DNA from: Bacteroidales bacterium
GTDB taxonomy: Bacteria; Bacteroidota; Bacteroidia; Bacteroidales; F082
Assembly: GCA_024400425.1 (NCBI GenBank)
Contig: JAKSMV010000005.1
Coordinates: forward strand, 62,001 to 126,000
Length of the DNA: 64,000 nucleotides
Direction of reading: 5' to 3'
Under the pieces are notes generated by a model. It made no database searches and had not been told where the DNA came from. It saw nothing but the letters and a program-made list of their open reading frames with translations. Positions 18,379 to 26,970 of the stretch are shown in pieces. The translations under genes were made by a program, and so were the position numbers. The stretch's first letter is position 1. Every line of letters begins with the position of its first letter.

Positions 18379-19974
18379 TTATTTTAGCAACTTATTGTAT
18401 TCTTTGTCGTTACATAGGATTTCCATGGCTTTCTGAACGCCATCGTCTTCGCTGATGACGACTTCATAGTATTGCTGCATTTCCCAAAGATTTCTGGCAA
18501 TCAGGGCTTTGATTTGCATCCGGATGAATTTCTCGGAGCGTGCAAATTGTTCATCGTCCCATTCCACTTTGCCGTCAGCTGCAGCTTGTTTCAGACCTTC
18601 AACGAACTTGTCGGTTGCAACAAAGTTCTTGTTGTAGTCGGCAAAAGTCGGGTAGGTGGCCTTCATTTCGTCGCGATGCTTGAGGGCATAGTCGGTGGTG
18701 AAGCGGTTGAGGATGCCTTTGCGGACGAGGTTGGTATAAAGCTTGCTGCTGAAGCTGGTGTCGGCAGGGATGAAGATGTCGGGCATGATGCCGCCTCCGC
18801 CATATACGATGCGTCCGTTCTCGGTCTTGTATTTCAGCGAGTCAGGGAAATGTATGCTGTCGGCATGGAAGTATTCGCCGTTTTTCATGCGGTCGGTTAA
18901 ATCCTTATAATAGTCTTCTACGCCTTTTTCGTAGGGACGTTGGATGCAGCGGCCCGATGGAGTGTGGTAGCGTGCGGTCGTGAGGCGAATCTGTGCACCA
19001 TCGGGCAGGTTGAAGGGTCGTTGGACCAGTCCCTTGCCGAACGAACGGCGGCCGATGACTATGCCTCGGTCGTGGTCTTGGACGGCTCCGGAAAGGATTT
19101 CGGAGGCCGAAGCTGAACCTTCGTCAATCAAGATGACGAGTTTCCCTTGTTCGTAAACGCCTGATTTCGTGCATCTCAATTCTTGACGAGGCTGATGGGT
19201 GCCTTCGGTGAAGACAACGAGTTGGTCATCGCCAAGGAATTGGTCAACCATTTCGACAGCGGTGTTGAGATAGCCACCCGAGTTGCCGCGAAGGTCGAGG
19301 ACGAGTGAAGTCATGCCTTGTGCGCTGAGCTTGTTGAAGGCATTCTTGAATTCTTGGGCCGATTCTTGCGCAAAGCGGTCGAGCTTGATGTAGCCAACTC
19401 CGTTGTCGAGCATGAAGGCTGCGTTGATGCTGTTCAACGGAATCTTGTCGCGGACGATTTCAAAATCAATGAGTTCTGGGTCGTTTCCGCGCTTAACGCT
19501 GACGGTCACTTTCGAACCTTTCTTGCCGCGAAGGTGTTTCTGCACGTATTCGTTGTCGATTTTCTTTCCTGTCGATTCTTCGCCGTCAATCTTGATGAAT
19601 TGGTCACCTGCCATGATGCCCACTTTTTTTGAAGGGCCGCCAGGCACTGGGGAGATGACGGTGATGGTGTCGCGGATAAGCTGGAAAGTGACTCCGATGC
19701 CTTCGAAACTACCCACTAAAGGTTCGTTGGCTTTCTGGACGTCTTTTTTCGAGATGTAGGCCGAGTGAGGGTCGAGCTCTTTCAGGGCGGCTATGATGGC
19801 ATCTTCAACAATCTTGTCGCTATTAGTGGTGTCAACATAATAGTTCTCAATGAGATAAAGTGTATTTGCGAACTTTTGCGCGTTAAGTTGCGACTTTGAA
19901 GGTTTGCCTTGATTTTGGGCGGAGGCTATTGTGGAAATGAAAACGATAGCCAGAAGAAAAAGCGTTCTTTTCAT
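18379..19974 (-). CDS. C-terminal processing peptidase (S41 family)
   Basis: A 531-residue exported serine protease of the CtpA/Prc type. Signal peptide about 1-19 (STIASAQ). A PDZ domain spans roughly 85-170 (GSFEGIGVTFQLI, MAGDQFIKIDGE). The S41 core follows, with the oxyanion-side strand LDLRGNSGGYLN near 225-240, the catalytic Ser in DEGSASASEIL near 290, and the general-base Lys in GRRSFGKGLVQ near 315. The C-terminal region is helical. Such proteases trim or degrade periplasmic proteins. It lies 5 bases after the L-threonylcarbamoyladenylate synthase gene and is probably co-transcribed with it. Confidence 0.94.
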   Translation of the reverse strand: MKRTLFLLAIVFISTIASAQNQGKPSKSQLNAQKFANTLYLIENYYVDTTNSDKIVEDAIIAALKELDPHSAYISKKDVQKANEPLVGSFEGIGVTFQLIRDTITVISPVPGGPSKKVGIMAGDQFIKIDGEESTGKKIDNEYVQKHLRGKKGSKVTVSVKRGNDPELIDFEIVRDKIPLNSINAAFMLDNGVGYIKLDRFAQESAQEFKNAFNKLSAQGMTSLVLDLRGNSGGYLNTAVEMVDQFLGDDQLVVFTEGTHQPRQELRCTKSGVYEQGKLVILIDEGSASASEILSGAVQDHDRGIVIGRRSFGKGLVQRPFNLPDGAQIRLTTARYHTPSGRCIQRPYEKGVEDYYKDLTDRMKNGEYFHADSIHFPDSLKYKTENGRIVYGGGGIMPDIFIPADTSFSSKLYTNLVRKGILNRFTTDYALKHRDEMKATYPTFADYNKNFVATDKFVEGLKQAAADGKVEWDDEQFARSEKFIRMQIKALIARNLWEMQQYYEVVISEDDGVQKAMEILCNDKEYNKLLK

Positions 19975-19979
19975 GTGGA

Positions 19980-20552
19980 TTATTGTCTGATGATTTCAAA
20001 AGTGTTGTCGTCGTTGAGTTTGATGATGGTGGAACTTTTGGGCTTGCTGATGTCGTCATGAAAGAGCTGGACGGTATAGTCAACAGCTTGCTTGAGTTCC
20101 TCGGATATATCGTTGAAAGTCAGTGCGGAAGGTTGCCCAGAGAGGTTGGCTGAGGTGGATGTGATAGGCTTCCCGAGGCGGCGTATGACTTCTTGGCAAA
20201 ACTCGTTGTTGACCACGCGGATGCACACCGACTTGTCGGCTGAGACGTTCTTTGCAAGGTTTTTGCTTTCGGCATAGATGATGCTGAGCGGAGTGGTGGC
20301 ATGCTTGATGAGGTCGTAGGCGATGGCCGGCACGTCAGCGACATAGTCCTTCAGCCTTTCGGGACTGTCAACCAAGATGATGAGGCTCTTGTTGGCTGGG
20401 CGTTTTTTTGCCTCGAAAACGCGGTCGCAGGCCTTCGAATTGGTGGCATCGCAGCCTACGCCCCAGATGGTGTCGGTAGGGTAGAGTATCGTCTTTCCGG
20501 CTTTCAAAGCCGCTACAGTTCGTTCTATTTCTTTTTCTATAAGTTCGTCCAT
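19980..20552 (-). CDS. L-threonylcarbamoyladenylate synthase (YrdC/Sua5 family)
   Basis: A 190-residue cytoplasmic enzyme that makes threonylcarbamoyl-AMP from Thr, bicarbonate and ATP for the t6A modification of ANN-decoding tRNAs. The family's hallmark segments are present: ILYPTDTIWGVGCDATN near residues 20-36, AKKRPANKSLIILV near 48-61 and KPITSTSANLSGQPS near 137-151. The length is that of the single-domain YrdC/TsaC form without the Sua5 C-terminal domain. It precedes the S41 protease gene with a 5-base gap. Confidence 0.93.
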   Translation of the reverse strand: MDELIEKEIERTVAALKAGKTILYPTDTIWGVGCDATNSKACDRVFEAKKRPANKSLIILVDSPERLKDYVADVPAIAYDLIKHATTPLSIIYAESKNLAKNVSADKSVCIRVVNNEFCQEVIRRLGKPITSTSANLSGQPSALTFNDISEELKQAVDYTVQLFHDDISKPKSSTIIKLNDDNTFEIIRQ

Positions 20553-20556
20553 TTAT

Positions 20557-20586
20557 GTTGTTGAATTGTTTGTTGTTGAATTGTTT
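20557..20586. repeat. Two 15-base direct repeats
   Basis: GTTGTTGAATTGTTT occurs twice without a spacer just 5' of the threonylcarbamoyladenylate synthase gene (minus strand). Confidence 0.8.
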
Positions 20587-20595
20587 ATTTGACTT

Positions 20596-20622
20596 GGGGA
20601 CGCGATGAATCGACGTCTCTAC
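20596..20622. repeat. REP-like palindrome (GTAGAGACG family)
   Basis: Read on the minus strand it gives GTAGAGACGTCGATTCATCG then CGTCCCC, a close copy of the element at 24427-24452, in the gap between the glycosyltransferase and threonylcarbamoyladenylate synthase genes. Confidence 0.7.
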
Positions 20623-20624
20623 AA

Positions 20625-20687
20625 ACTTTCCACTATCACACTTTCCACTATCACACTTTCCACTTTCCACTATCACACTTTCCACTT
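20625..20687. repeat. Tandem repeat of about four 15-base units overlapping the end of the glycosyltransferase gene
   Basis: Unit ACTTTCCACTATCAC at 20625-20639, 20640-20654, an interrupted third copy and a fourth ending near 20676, plus partial units. The stop codon of the glycosyltransferase lies in the array, so unit number can change the C-terminus. Confidence 0.85.
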
Positions 20688-21436
20688 CTCACCTTCTCTC
20701 TGAGCAAATTATATTTATGTCTCGTGGCTTTCATCGCTGTCCAACAGATGAAGAATCCTGTCTTTCCTTCAAGAATGCCGCCTTTGATGAAATAGGTGCG
20801 AATGAAGTTGATGGCCGGACTGAAAATCCAATACACGGTTCCGGTCTTTTTCTTACGGTCGTAATAGGATTGTGCGTTCAGTTCGGCGAAGTGGAACAGT
20901 TGTTTTTTGAAGGCTTCTGGCGAGTCGTAGGAATAATGCAGGAGGTCGCCGTTGAGCAAGGTCTTCTTGGGTTCGCTCTCGTATTTTAGCCATTCGTGAA
21001 TCAGGCCTTCCCATTGGGCGAAGCCGCGTCGCCAAATGCGCACCTTGTTTTCCGGATAATAGCCGCAACGCTTGATCCATTGCCCCCAGAAGTTGTTCAG
21101 TCTGTTCATCGAAAATACTTCGTTGTCAGCGATTTGGCTTTCCTTCAAAGTTTGAATGGATTTCTTCAACTCGTCGGAAAGGGCTTCGTCGGCATCGATG
21201 GAGAAGATGAGGTTGCAAGTGGCGAGATTGTCGGCAAGGTTTTTCTGTTCGGAATAACCTAACCATTTCTGTGTCACGAATTTGACATCATATTGTCGGC
21301 AGATTTCTTCCGTGGCATCGGTCGAGTTGGAATCGACGACGATGATTTCGTCGGCAATGTCTTTGACCGAATCTAGGCATTGGCCAATCTTTTTCTCTTC
21401 GTTGAAGGTGATGATGACGACTGAAAGGGTGTGCAT
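20651..21436 (-). CDS. Glycosyltransferase family 2 (LPS-core type)
   Basis: A GT-A-fold glycosyltransferase of 261 residues, similar to the KdtX/WaaE-type enzymes that add sugars to the lipopolysaccharide core. N-terminal TLSVVIITFNEEKKIGQCLD, the nucleotide site VDSNSTDATEEI and the metal motif FSIDADEALS (near residue 85) are visible; the C-terminal half has the conserved W/R-rich region RIWRRGFAQWEGLIHEW. The start MHTLSVV was chosen because a TACCTTTG box on the minus strand at 21452-21459 lies within an upstream extension. The last residues (SGKCDSGKWKV) are encoded by a 15-base tandem repeat. Confidence 0.88.
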   Translation of the reverse strand: MHTLSVVIITFNEEKKIGQCLDSVKDIADEIIVVDSNSTDATEEICRQYDVKFVTQKWLGYSEQKNLADNLATCNLIFSIDADEALSDELKKSIQTLKESQIADNEVFSMNRLNNFWGQWIKRCGYYPENKVRIWRRGFAQWEGLIHEWLKYESEPKKTLLNGDLLHYSYDSPEAFKKQLFHFAELNAQSYYDRKKKTGTVYWIFSPAINFIRTYFIKGGILEGKTGFFICWTAMKATRHKYNLLREKVRSGKCDSGKWKV

Positions 21437-21451
21437 GGGCTTATTTTTATG

Positions 21452-21459
21452 CAAAGGTA
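21452..21459 (-). promoter_or_regulatory. -7 box fixing the glycosyltransferase start
   Basis: TACCTTTG on the minus strand, 16 bases before the chosen ATG at 21436; divergent from the fabG promoter. Confidence 0.6.
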
Positions 21460-21503
21460 CACCAAAATGCCGAATGCAGAGCCGTTGTTGCGGAATTAAT
21501 TGC

Positions 21504-21511
21504 TATTTTTG
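21504..21511 (+). promoter_or_regulatory. -7 box fixing the fabG start
   Basis: TATTTTTG, 22 bases before the ATG at 21533, inside a longer frame starting at 21500 that is therefore unlikely to be translated from its first codon. Confidence 0.6.
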
Positions 21512-21532
21512 CAAACTTTAATCGAAAAGAAA

Positions 21533-22279
21533 ATGGAATTACTGAAAGGAAAAGTTGCCCTGATTACGGGTGCCGCTCGTGGAATCGGCAAGGCTATCGC
21601 ACTGCGTTTCGCTCAAGAAGGTTGCGATATTGCATTCACTGATTTGGTTATCAATGAATTGGCTGAACAAACAAAGTCGGAAATCGAAGCCATTGGTGTG
21701 AAGGTGAAGGCCTATGCTTCTGATGCCTCCAATTTTGAGGACACGCAAAATGTGGTGAAGCAGGTGGCCGAAGATTTTGGACATATCGATATTTTGGTCA
21801 ACAATGCGGGCATCACCAAGGATGTGGCATTGAAGCGCATGACCGAGGAACAGTGGGATGCTGTCATCAATGTGAATTTGAAATCGGTGTTCAATTTCAC
21901 TAAGGCCATTCAACCTGTCATGTGGCGGCAAGGTTCTGGTAGTGTGATAAATATGAGTTCTGTCGTTGGCTTGGGTGGTAATGTCAACCAATGCAACTAT
22001 GCTGCTTCGAAGGCTGGCATCATTGGCTTCACGAAGTCGGCGGCAAAGGAGATGGGTGTGCGCAACATCCGCCACAACGCCATTGCTCCTGGTTTCATCC
22101 TTACCGAGATGACTAAGAATCTGCCTGAAGAGATACTGAAACAGTGGGAAGCCAACATCCCGCTGCATCGTGGCGGAACGCCTGAAGACATTGCCAATGT
22201 GGCTGTGTTCCTTGCTTCCGACTTGTCGTCGTATGTCACAGGTCAGGTGATTCACGTTTGCGGTGGCATGGCAATGTGA
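21533..22279 (+). CDS. fabG: 3-oxoacyl-[ACP] reductase
   Basis: A 248-residue short-chain dehydrogenase that reduces 3-ketoacyl-ACP with NADPH in fatty acid elongation. The cofactor motif TGAARGIGKAIALRF lies near residues 12-26, NNAGITKD near 88, the catalytic Ser in INMSSVVGLGG near 138-145, and the YxxxK pair in NYAASKAGIIGF near 155-165. The C-terminus GQVIHVCGGMAM is typical of FabG. The start MELLKGKVALITG is set by the promoter box at 21504. Other SDRs can look similar, but the pattern is that of FabG. Confidence 0.92.
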   Translation: MELLKGKVALITGAARGIGKAIALRFAQEGCDIAFTDLVINELAEQTKSEIEAIGVKVKAYASDASNFEDTQNVVKQVAEDFGHIDILVNNAGITKDVALKRMTEEQWDAVINVNLKSVFNFTKAIQPVMWRQGSGSVINMSSVVGLGGNVNQCNYAASKAGIIGFTKSAAKEMGVRNIRHNAIAPGFILTEMTKNLPEEILKQWEANIPLHRGGTPEDIANVAVFLASDLSSYVTGQVIHVCGGMAM

Positions 22280-22331
22280 ATTTAAAGATTTAAGATTCAA
22301 ATATTTATAAGTTAACTGAATCTTCTTCAAA

Positions 22332-24404
22332 ATGAATGTGGGTTTGCCGATATGGATGTTGTTGGTTGCCTTGCTTTCGGGCTTGGCAGCAGCTGCTTTG
22401 CTGTATGTCGCCAACAAGAAACAACATTATGGCAAGCCGTTGACAATCATCTTGTTCGCTTTACGAACCTTGTTGGTCGGTCTGGTGGTCCTGTTGTTGT
22501 TCAACCCCTATATGCGGCAGCAGTTCAGCTCGGTTGAGCAGCCTGTTGTGGTTGTTGCTCACGACAATTCGGCCTCTATCGTGTTGGGCAAAGATTCCGC
22601 ATTCTACCAAAACGATTATCTTAGGCAATTCTCTGATTTTGAGACTTCTATAAAGGAAGATTTTCAAGTCGATGAATACCTTTTTGGCCAGGAAGTGCGC
22701 GATTTTACCATTTTGGATTTCACTGACCAGCTGACGGATGTGTCGTCGTTGCTGAAGAGTGTCGAGCGTCGTTATTATAAACGTAATGTGGGTGCGGTCG
22801 TGTTGCTGTCTGATGGTATCTATAATCGTGGCTTCGAGCCTGAATTGCTTGCCGAGAAGTTCCCATTTCCTATACATACTGTCGTCTTGGGTGACACCGT
22901 TTCTCGTCCCGATTTGGCAGTTCGGAATGTACACTACAACCGGCAGGTCGCCCTCGGAAGCACTTTCCCCGTTCGTGTGACGGTCAGCGCCCGCGATTTG
23001 GCCAATAGAAAGGCTACGCTGACGCTTTCAAGTCGTGGGAATGTGATTGAAAAGCAGGAGATTGAGATTCCGTCAAACCGTTTTTCAAAGGAAATCGATT
23101 TCATGCTCGAAGCGGATGCTAAGGGCGTGAAACAGATTGATATTGAGCTTTCTGGCATTGCCGAAGAGGAACAACTGCTTAACAATGTGAAGCACATTTT
23201 TGTTGAGGTCCTCGACCAGAAATACAAGATTCTTTGCCTCGCCCAATCGCCTCATCCCGACTTGGCGGCCATCAGTAGCGTACTCAACGATAATTACGAG
23301 GTCGATTTTGCTTTTGCTAAAGACGGAGTCCCAGATTTCGATTCATACGATTTGCTTGTCTTGCATCAGATGCCTTCGGCTCCCGCTGATTTCGAACCTG
23401 TCAAGAAACAGCTTGAACAAAATGCCAAATTGCCTGTGCTTTTCGTGGTTGGTCAAGCCACTGATTTGGAACTTCTTGACAAACTGCAAGATGCTTATGG
23501 AATCAGGAACGGGGCAACGAATACGGTCTTGGATGTCAAAACGCACTTGAATACATCTTTTAGCACTTTCACTATCGATTCGAAGTGTGATGAGATGTTG
23601 GCGAATTATCCGCCTTTGGCTATGCCTCATGTCGAATTGTCGCCTTCAAAATCGCATGACGACTTGTTGCTGCAAGATGTCTTGGGTGTGAAATCGGGAT
23701 TGCCGCTGTTGAGTTACGTACGTGGCGACCGCAAGATGGCTTTCCTTTTCGGCACCAACGTGTGGCGCTGGCGTTTGTATGAATATTATCAGTCGAAGAA
23801 CCATGCCGTTTTCGATGAGGTTTTCTCCAAGTCGCTGAAATACTTGCTGCTTACTTCCGACGATGGCTCGGCTATCTATTGCAAGGAAGAATTCTATTCT
23901 AATGAACCAGTCATCATTACTGCTGAATTGCGAAATTTGGCTAACGAGCTGGTGACCGAACCTGAACTTAAAGCGCAACTTGTCAATAAGTTGACAGATG
24001 AAACTTACGATTTTGTCTTTTCAAAACGTGACCACGATTACGAACTGAATGCGGGTATCCTGCCTGAGGGACTATATATATATAAGGTGGAAACCATGAT
24101 GGGCGACCGACTGATTTCAGCCTCTGGCTCATTTTCGGTAGTCGCTCTTGGCATTGAAGCTCAGCAGCTTACAGCCGATGCCTCGCGTTTGCGCAGCTTG
24201 GCTCAACTGACGAATGGAAAATGTTATTCTGTCGATGAGTTGCAGCAACTTGCGGCTGATTTGCGTGCCGATAAGCGTATCACTTCGGTGGAACATCACG
24301 AAAGTCGCTTCCAGGATCTGATTCACTCGCGTTGGATTTGGTTCGTGTTGGTCGGATTGGCTGCCGTCGAGTGGGTGTTGCGAAAAATGTTTGGAAGTTA
24401 TTAG
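22332..24404 (+). CDS. Membrane protein with von Willebrand A-like domain
   Basis: A 690-residue inner-membrane protein. Two N-terminal transmembrane helices (about 6-25 and 36-56) precede a VWA-like periplasmic region with a MIDAS-type DNSAS motif (residues about 80-84) and GAVVLLSDGIYNRG; a long extracytoplasmic segment and a final transmembrane helix (WIWFVLVGLAAVEWVL) close it. This is a common Bacteroidetes type related to BatA/glutamine-amidotransferase-like membrane proteins of unknown role. It starts 52 bases after fabG on the same strand and may be co-transcribed. Confidence 0.8.
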   Translation: MNVGLPIWMLLVALLSGLAAAALLYVANKKQHYGKPLTIILFALRTLLVGLVVLLLFNPYMRQQFSSVEQPVVVVAHDNSASIVLGKDSAFYQNDYLRQFSDFETSIKEDFQVDEYLFGQEVRDFTILDFTDQLTDVSSLLKSVERRYYKRNVGAVVLLSDGIYNRGFEPELLAEKFPFPIHTVVLGDTVSRPDLAVRNVHYNRQVALGSTFPVRVTVSARDLANRKATLTLSSRGNVIEKQEIEIPSNRFSKEIDFMLEADAKGVKQIDIELSGIAEEEQLLNNVKHIFVEVLDQKYKILCLAQSPHPDLAAISSVLNDNYEVDFAFAKDGVPDFDSYDLLVLHQMPSAPADFEPVKKQLEQNAKLPVLFVVGQATDLELLDKLQDAYGIRNGATNTVLDVKTHLNTSFSTFTIDSKCDEMLANYPPLAMPHVELSPSKSHDDLLLQDVLGVKSGLPLLSYVRGDRKMAFLFGTNVWRWRLYEYYQSKNHAVFDEVFSKSLKYLLLTSDDGSAIYCKEEFYSNEPVIITAELRNLANELVTEPELKAQLVNKLTDETYDFVFSKRDHDYELNAGILPEGLYIYKVETMMGDRLISASGSFSVVALGIEAQQLTADASRLRSLAQLTNGKCYSVDELQQLAADLRADKRITSVEHHESRFQDLIHSRWIWFVLVGLAAVEWVLRKMFGSY

Positions 24405-24426
24405 TGTTGAATCTTTAATATGTCTG

Positions 24427-24452
24427 TAGAGACGCGATTCATCGCGTCTATC
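24427..24452. repeat. REP-like palindrome (GTAGAGACG family)
   Basis: TAGAGACGCGAT TC ATCGCGTCTA: an exact GACGCGAT/ATCGCGTC stem between the VWA protein gene and the SlyD-type gene. Confidence 0.75.
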
Positions 24453-24525
24453 GAAAAAAAGAATGAATAATCAGTTTAGATGAATCTTTAAATTTTAAAT
24501 ATTAAATTTTAAATCAAATAGTTAC

Positions 24526-25062
24526 ATGAAAATTCAAGATCAAACCGTCGTGACAATGACATATGTCTTGCGCGAAAACGATGAAAACGGTCCTATCCTT
24601 CAAGAGACCACCAAAGAACAACCTTTTGTTGCCATTTTCGGCATGCATCAGCTGCTCCCAAAGTTTGAAGAAAACCTGATGGGCAAGGAACCTGGCGATA
24701 AGTACGCATTCCATTTGACCCCAGCCGAAGCCTACGGCGAACGCGATGAGGCTTACATCATGGATTTGGACAAGGAAATGTTCTGCAACAATGGTGTCCT
24801 CATGGACCTCGTGAAAGTCGGTGCCCAACTGATGATGCAGACCGCTGATGGTCGCCCGATTGCCGGTATCGTCCGTGAAATTGGCGACAAGTTCGTCAAG
24901 ATGGACTTCAACCACGACATGGCTGGCAAGCACCTCCATTTCTCAGGCGAAATCATCGATGTCCGTGAAACAACGGATGAAGATTTCAACGATAGTTGTG
25001 GCTGCGGCTGCGACGACTGCAACTGCGAAAGTTGCGGCGGTGGTTGCGAAGGCTGCCATTAA
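24526..25062 (+). CDS. slyD: FKBP-type peptidyl-prolyl isomerase, SlyD type with metal-binding tail
   Basis: A 178-residue cytoplasmic prolyl isomerase/chaperone. An FKBP domain with the inserted flap of SlyD-like proteins is recognisable from TMTYVLRENDENGPILQET, MHQLLPKFEENLMGKEPGDK, TPAEAYGERDE and MDFNHDMAGKHLHFSGEI. The C-terminus is a Cys/His-rich tail (SCGCGCDDCNCESCGGGC) of the type that binds nickel or zinc in SlyD and supplies hydrogenase maturation in some bacteria. A palindromic terminator-like element follows at 25081. The tail is unusually regular, with ten Cys within 22 residues. Confidence 0.9.
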   Translation: MKIQDQTVVTMTYVLRENDENGPILQETTKEQPFVAIFGMHQLLPKFEENLMGKEPGDKYAFHLTPAEAYGERDEAYIMDLDKEMFCNNGVLMDLVKVGAQLMMQTADGRPIAGIVREIGDKFVKMDFNHDMAGKHLHFSGEIIDVRETTDEDFNDSCGCGCDDCNCESCGGGCEGCH

Positions 25063-25080
25063 TTTGTGTAAATAGGTTTT

Positions 25081-25104
25081 GGGGAAAAGCTGCAGCTTTT
25101 CCCC
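25081..25104 (+). terminator. 24-base perfect palindrome downstream of slyD
   Basis: GGGGAAAAGCTG/CAGCTTTTCCCC, 19 bases after the stop codon; no long T run follows, so function as terminator is likely but not certain. Confidence 0.6.
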
Positions 25105-25145
25105 ATGCTTTTGAGTATGGAATCGAGGGCAGATTACTTTAGTCT

Positions 25146-26801
25146 ATGCTGAAAAGGATTCTTTTCTTGTTGATGTTGGCAATCGTGGCAGACAGTTGCA
25201 ACAAATCTGCAACGTCTGACGACAGGTTGGAATTTTATCATCAGCAATGTGAATCGTTGATAGATTGCTTCGACTACAACTCTCTGGATACGATGTCGTT
25301 GCAATATTTAAATGAATTAGCTGGCAGCAACGATAGCCGGCATCTTGCTTATGCGCATTTTTATCGTGGCGCGACTTGTCTCTATACTGGCCGTATGGAG
25401 ATGGCTTCTGCCGAACTGTCACTCTCAAAGGATTATGCTGCTCAGATTGACAACGACTCTATCGTTGCCTTGGCACTCAATAGCATTGGAATCCATGAAG
25501 CGACTGCCAACAACAATCTTTATTTGGCGCAATGGTATTTTGTTGAAAGCCTGAAGCATGCTCAACGGACTGGTTATTCCAAATTGGAATGTACAATTTA
25601 TGGTAATCTGTGTACACTGGCTAAACTCCAGAATGATACTTCTTTGATGTCGTATGTCCGTGAAAGCTATGACTATGGCATAGAACATGAAGATCAGCAT
25701 GTCGTGTTTCTTGCTGCCCTTAATTTGGGTGGAATGTATGGCCTAAAGAAAGAGTACGATAGTGCTTGTTATTATTGCCAAAGGGCGGTTGACATAGGTA
25801 AACAAAACGGGCTGAACAAGTTGCCTATCGCCTATGTTGCATTGTCGGAAGCCAATCTTGATTTGGGCAATCTTGAGGGGGCGGACAAATGGGCGCAGAC
25901 GGCTATTGATTTGGCTGAGAAAGAAGCAGACCAGATGGTCCTGGTCAATGCGTATAATAAGAAGGCCATGGTCTGTAGTCATAAAGGAATGTTTTCCGAG
26001 TCCAATGAATGGTTGTATAAGGCATTGGATATGAGTGAATTTATCGATATGGAGAAATCGAAGATTTATCATCTTATGGCCGAAAACTACGAGTCGTTGG
26101 GCATGGTGGAAAAAGCTTTGGAGTTCATGAGACTTTCCAATGAGTCCCTTGAATCAACAAATGCCAGTGATCGCGAGCGTATGAAACGCGAGCGAGATGT
26201 GTCGTTTAACGTAATTGACCAGGAGCGTCAGCTGGAGTTCAACCGCCGTCAGTTGCAAAGCCGTAACTTAATTATTGGAGGATTGGTGCTGCTTGTAGTT
26301 CTTCTTGCCTTCATGCTATGGATGGGCATACGTGTCTTGCGCAAACGTAATGCTTTGTATGAACGTATCGTGCGTCAGCAGATTGAGTCGGTTGAACGTG
26401 AGAAGGTGGTGGAAAACCTTCCTGATATTTCTAGACCTTCTGAAAAATCGCGTCGCATTTATGAAGAGGTTTGCCGATTGATGGAAGAGGAACGCATCTA
26501 TGCTGACCCTCAAATCAGTCGTGAGAGCCTTGCACAAAAGTTGGGGACGAACAAAACGTATCTTACAAATATCATTAGCGAATGTTCGGGAGGCATGAAT
26601 CTTTCGCAGTTTGTCAACCAGTACCGTTTGCGTGAGGCATTGCGCTTGCTATCCGACAAACAATACATAGACTATCCTCTCAAGCAGATGTCTTCAGACC
26701 TTGGTTTCGGCTCGATTTCTACATTCTATAAGCTTTTTCAGGACAAGGTGGGTGTGACGCCTTCTGCTTACCGCAAGTCGTTCATCAAAGTGTCAAAGTG
26801 A
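25146..26801 (+). CDS. TPR-sensor membrane regulator with AraC-type DNA-binding domain
   Basis: A 551-residue one-component regulator of the type common in Bacteroidetes. The N-terminus is a signal-like hydrophobic segment followed by a Cys (IVADSCNKS, possibly a lipobox), then tetratricopeptide repeats across about 40-350 outside the inner membrane. A transmembrane helix (LIIGGLVLLVVLLAFMLW, about 374-392) leads to a cytoplasmic coiled segment and a C-terminal AraC helix-turn-helix pair (LAQKLGTNKTYLTNII near 460; SDLGFGSISTFYKLFQD near 515). It most likely senses an envelope signal through the TPR domain. The secreted protein gene 170 bases downstream is a candidate target. Confidence 0.87.
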   Translation: MLKRILFLLMLAIVADSCNKSATSDDRLEFYHQQCESLIDCFDYNSLDTMSLQYLNELAGSNDSRHLAYAHFYRGATCLYTGRMEMASAELSLSKDYAAQIDNDSIVALALNSIGIHEATANNNLYLAQWYFVESLKHAQRTGYSKLECTIYGNLCTLAKLQNDTSLMSYVRESYDYGIEHEDQHVVFLAALNLGGMYGLKKEYDSACYYCQRAVDIGKQNGLNKLPIAYVALSEANLDLGNLEGADKWAQTAIDLAEKEADQMVLVNAYNKKAMVCSHKGMFSESNEWLYKALDMSEFIDMEKSKIYHLMAENYESLGMVEKALEFMRLSNESLESTNASDRERMKRERDVSFNVIDQERQLEFNRRQLQSRNLIIGGLVLLVVLLAFMLWMGIRVLRKRNALYERIVRQQIESVEREKVVENLPDISRPSEKSRRIYEEVCRLMEEERIYADPQISRESLAQKLGTNKTYLTNIISECSGGMNLSQFVNQYRLREALRLLSDKQYIDYPLKQMSSDLGFGSISTFYKLFQDKVGVTPSAYRKSFIKVSK

Positions 26802-26873
26802 TGCTTTTCGGTTGGCTCCCGTTAGTCTGGAATCTTTCAATGAGCCGGTTTCTGCTGTAAATATGTCAAAATA

Positions 26874-26906
26874 ATTCCGAAAAAGGCAATTTGCTTTTTC
26901 TGGAAT
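26874..26906 (+). terminator. Imperfect hairpin between the AraC-type regulator and the secreted protein gene
   Basis: ATTCCGAAAAAGGCAA pairs with TTTGCTTTTTCTGGAAT with two bulges, followed by TAGTTTTATTT; either a terminator for the regulator or an operator for the next gene. Confidence 0.4.
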
Positions 26907-26937
26907 AGTTTTATTTACAGCCATTTGCCTAATGTGC

Positions 26938-26945
26938 TACTTTTG
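26938..26945 (+). promoter_or_regulatory. -7 box fixing the start of the YD-like secreted protein
   Basis: TACTTTTG followed by CAGC, 26 bases before the ATG at 26971. Confidence 0.6.
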
Positions 26946-26970
26946 CAGCATGATTCAAATAAATAGAAAG

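Noticed and set aside
20625-20687. Regular short repeats resembling a CRISPR array
   Set aside because: Units are 15 bases without spacers; no cas gene is present. It is a plain tandem repeat.
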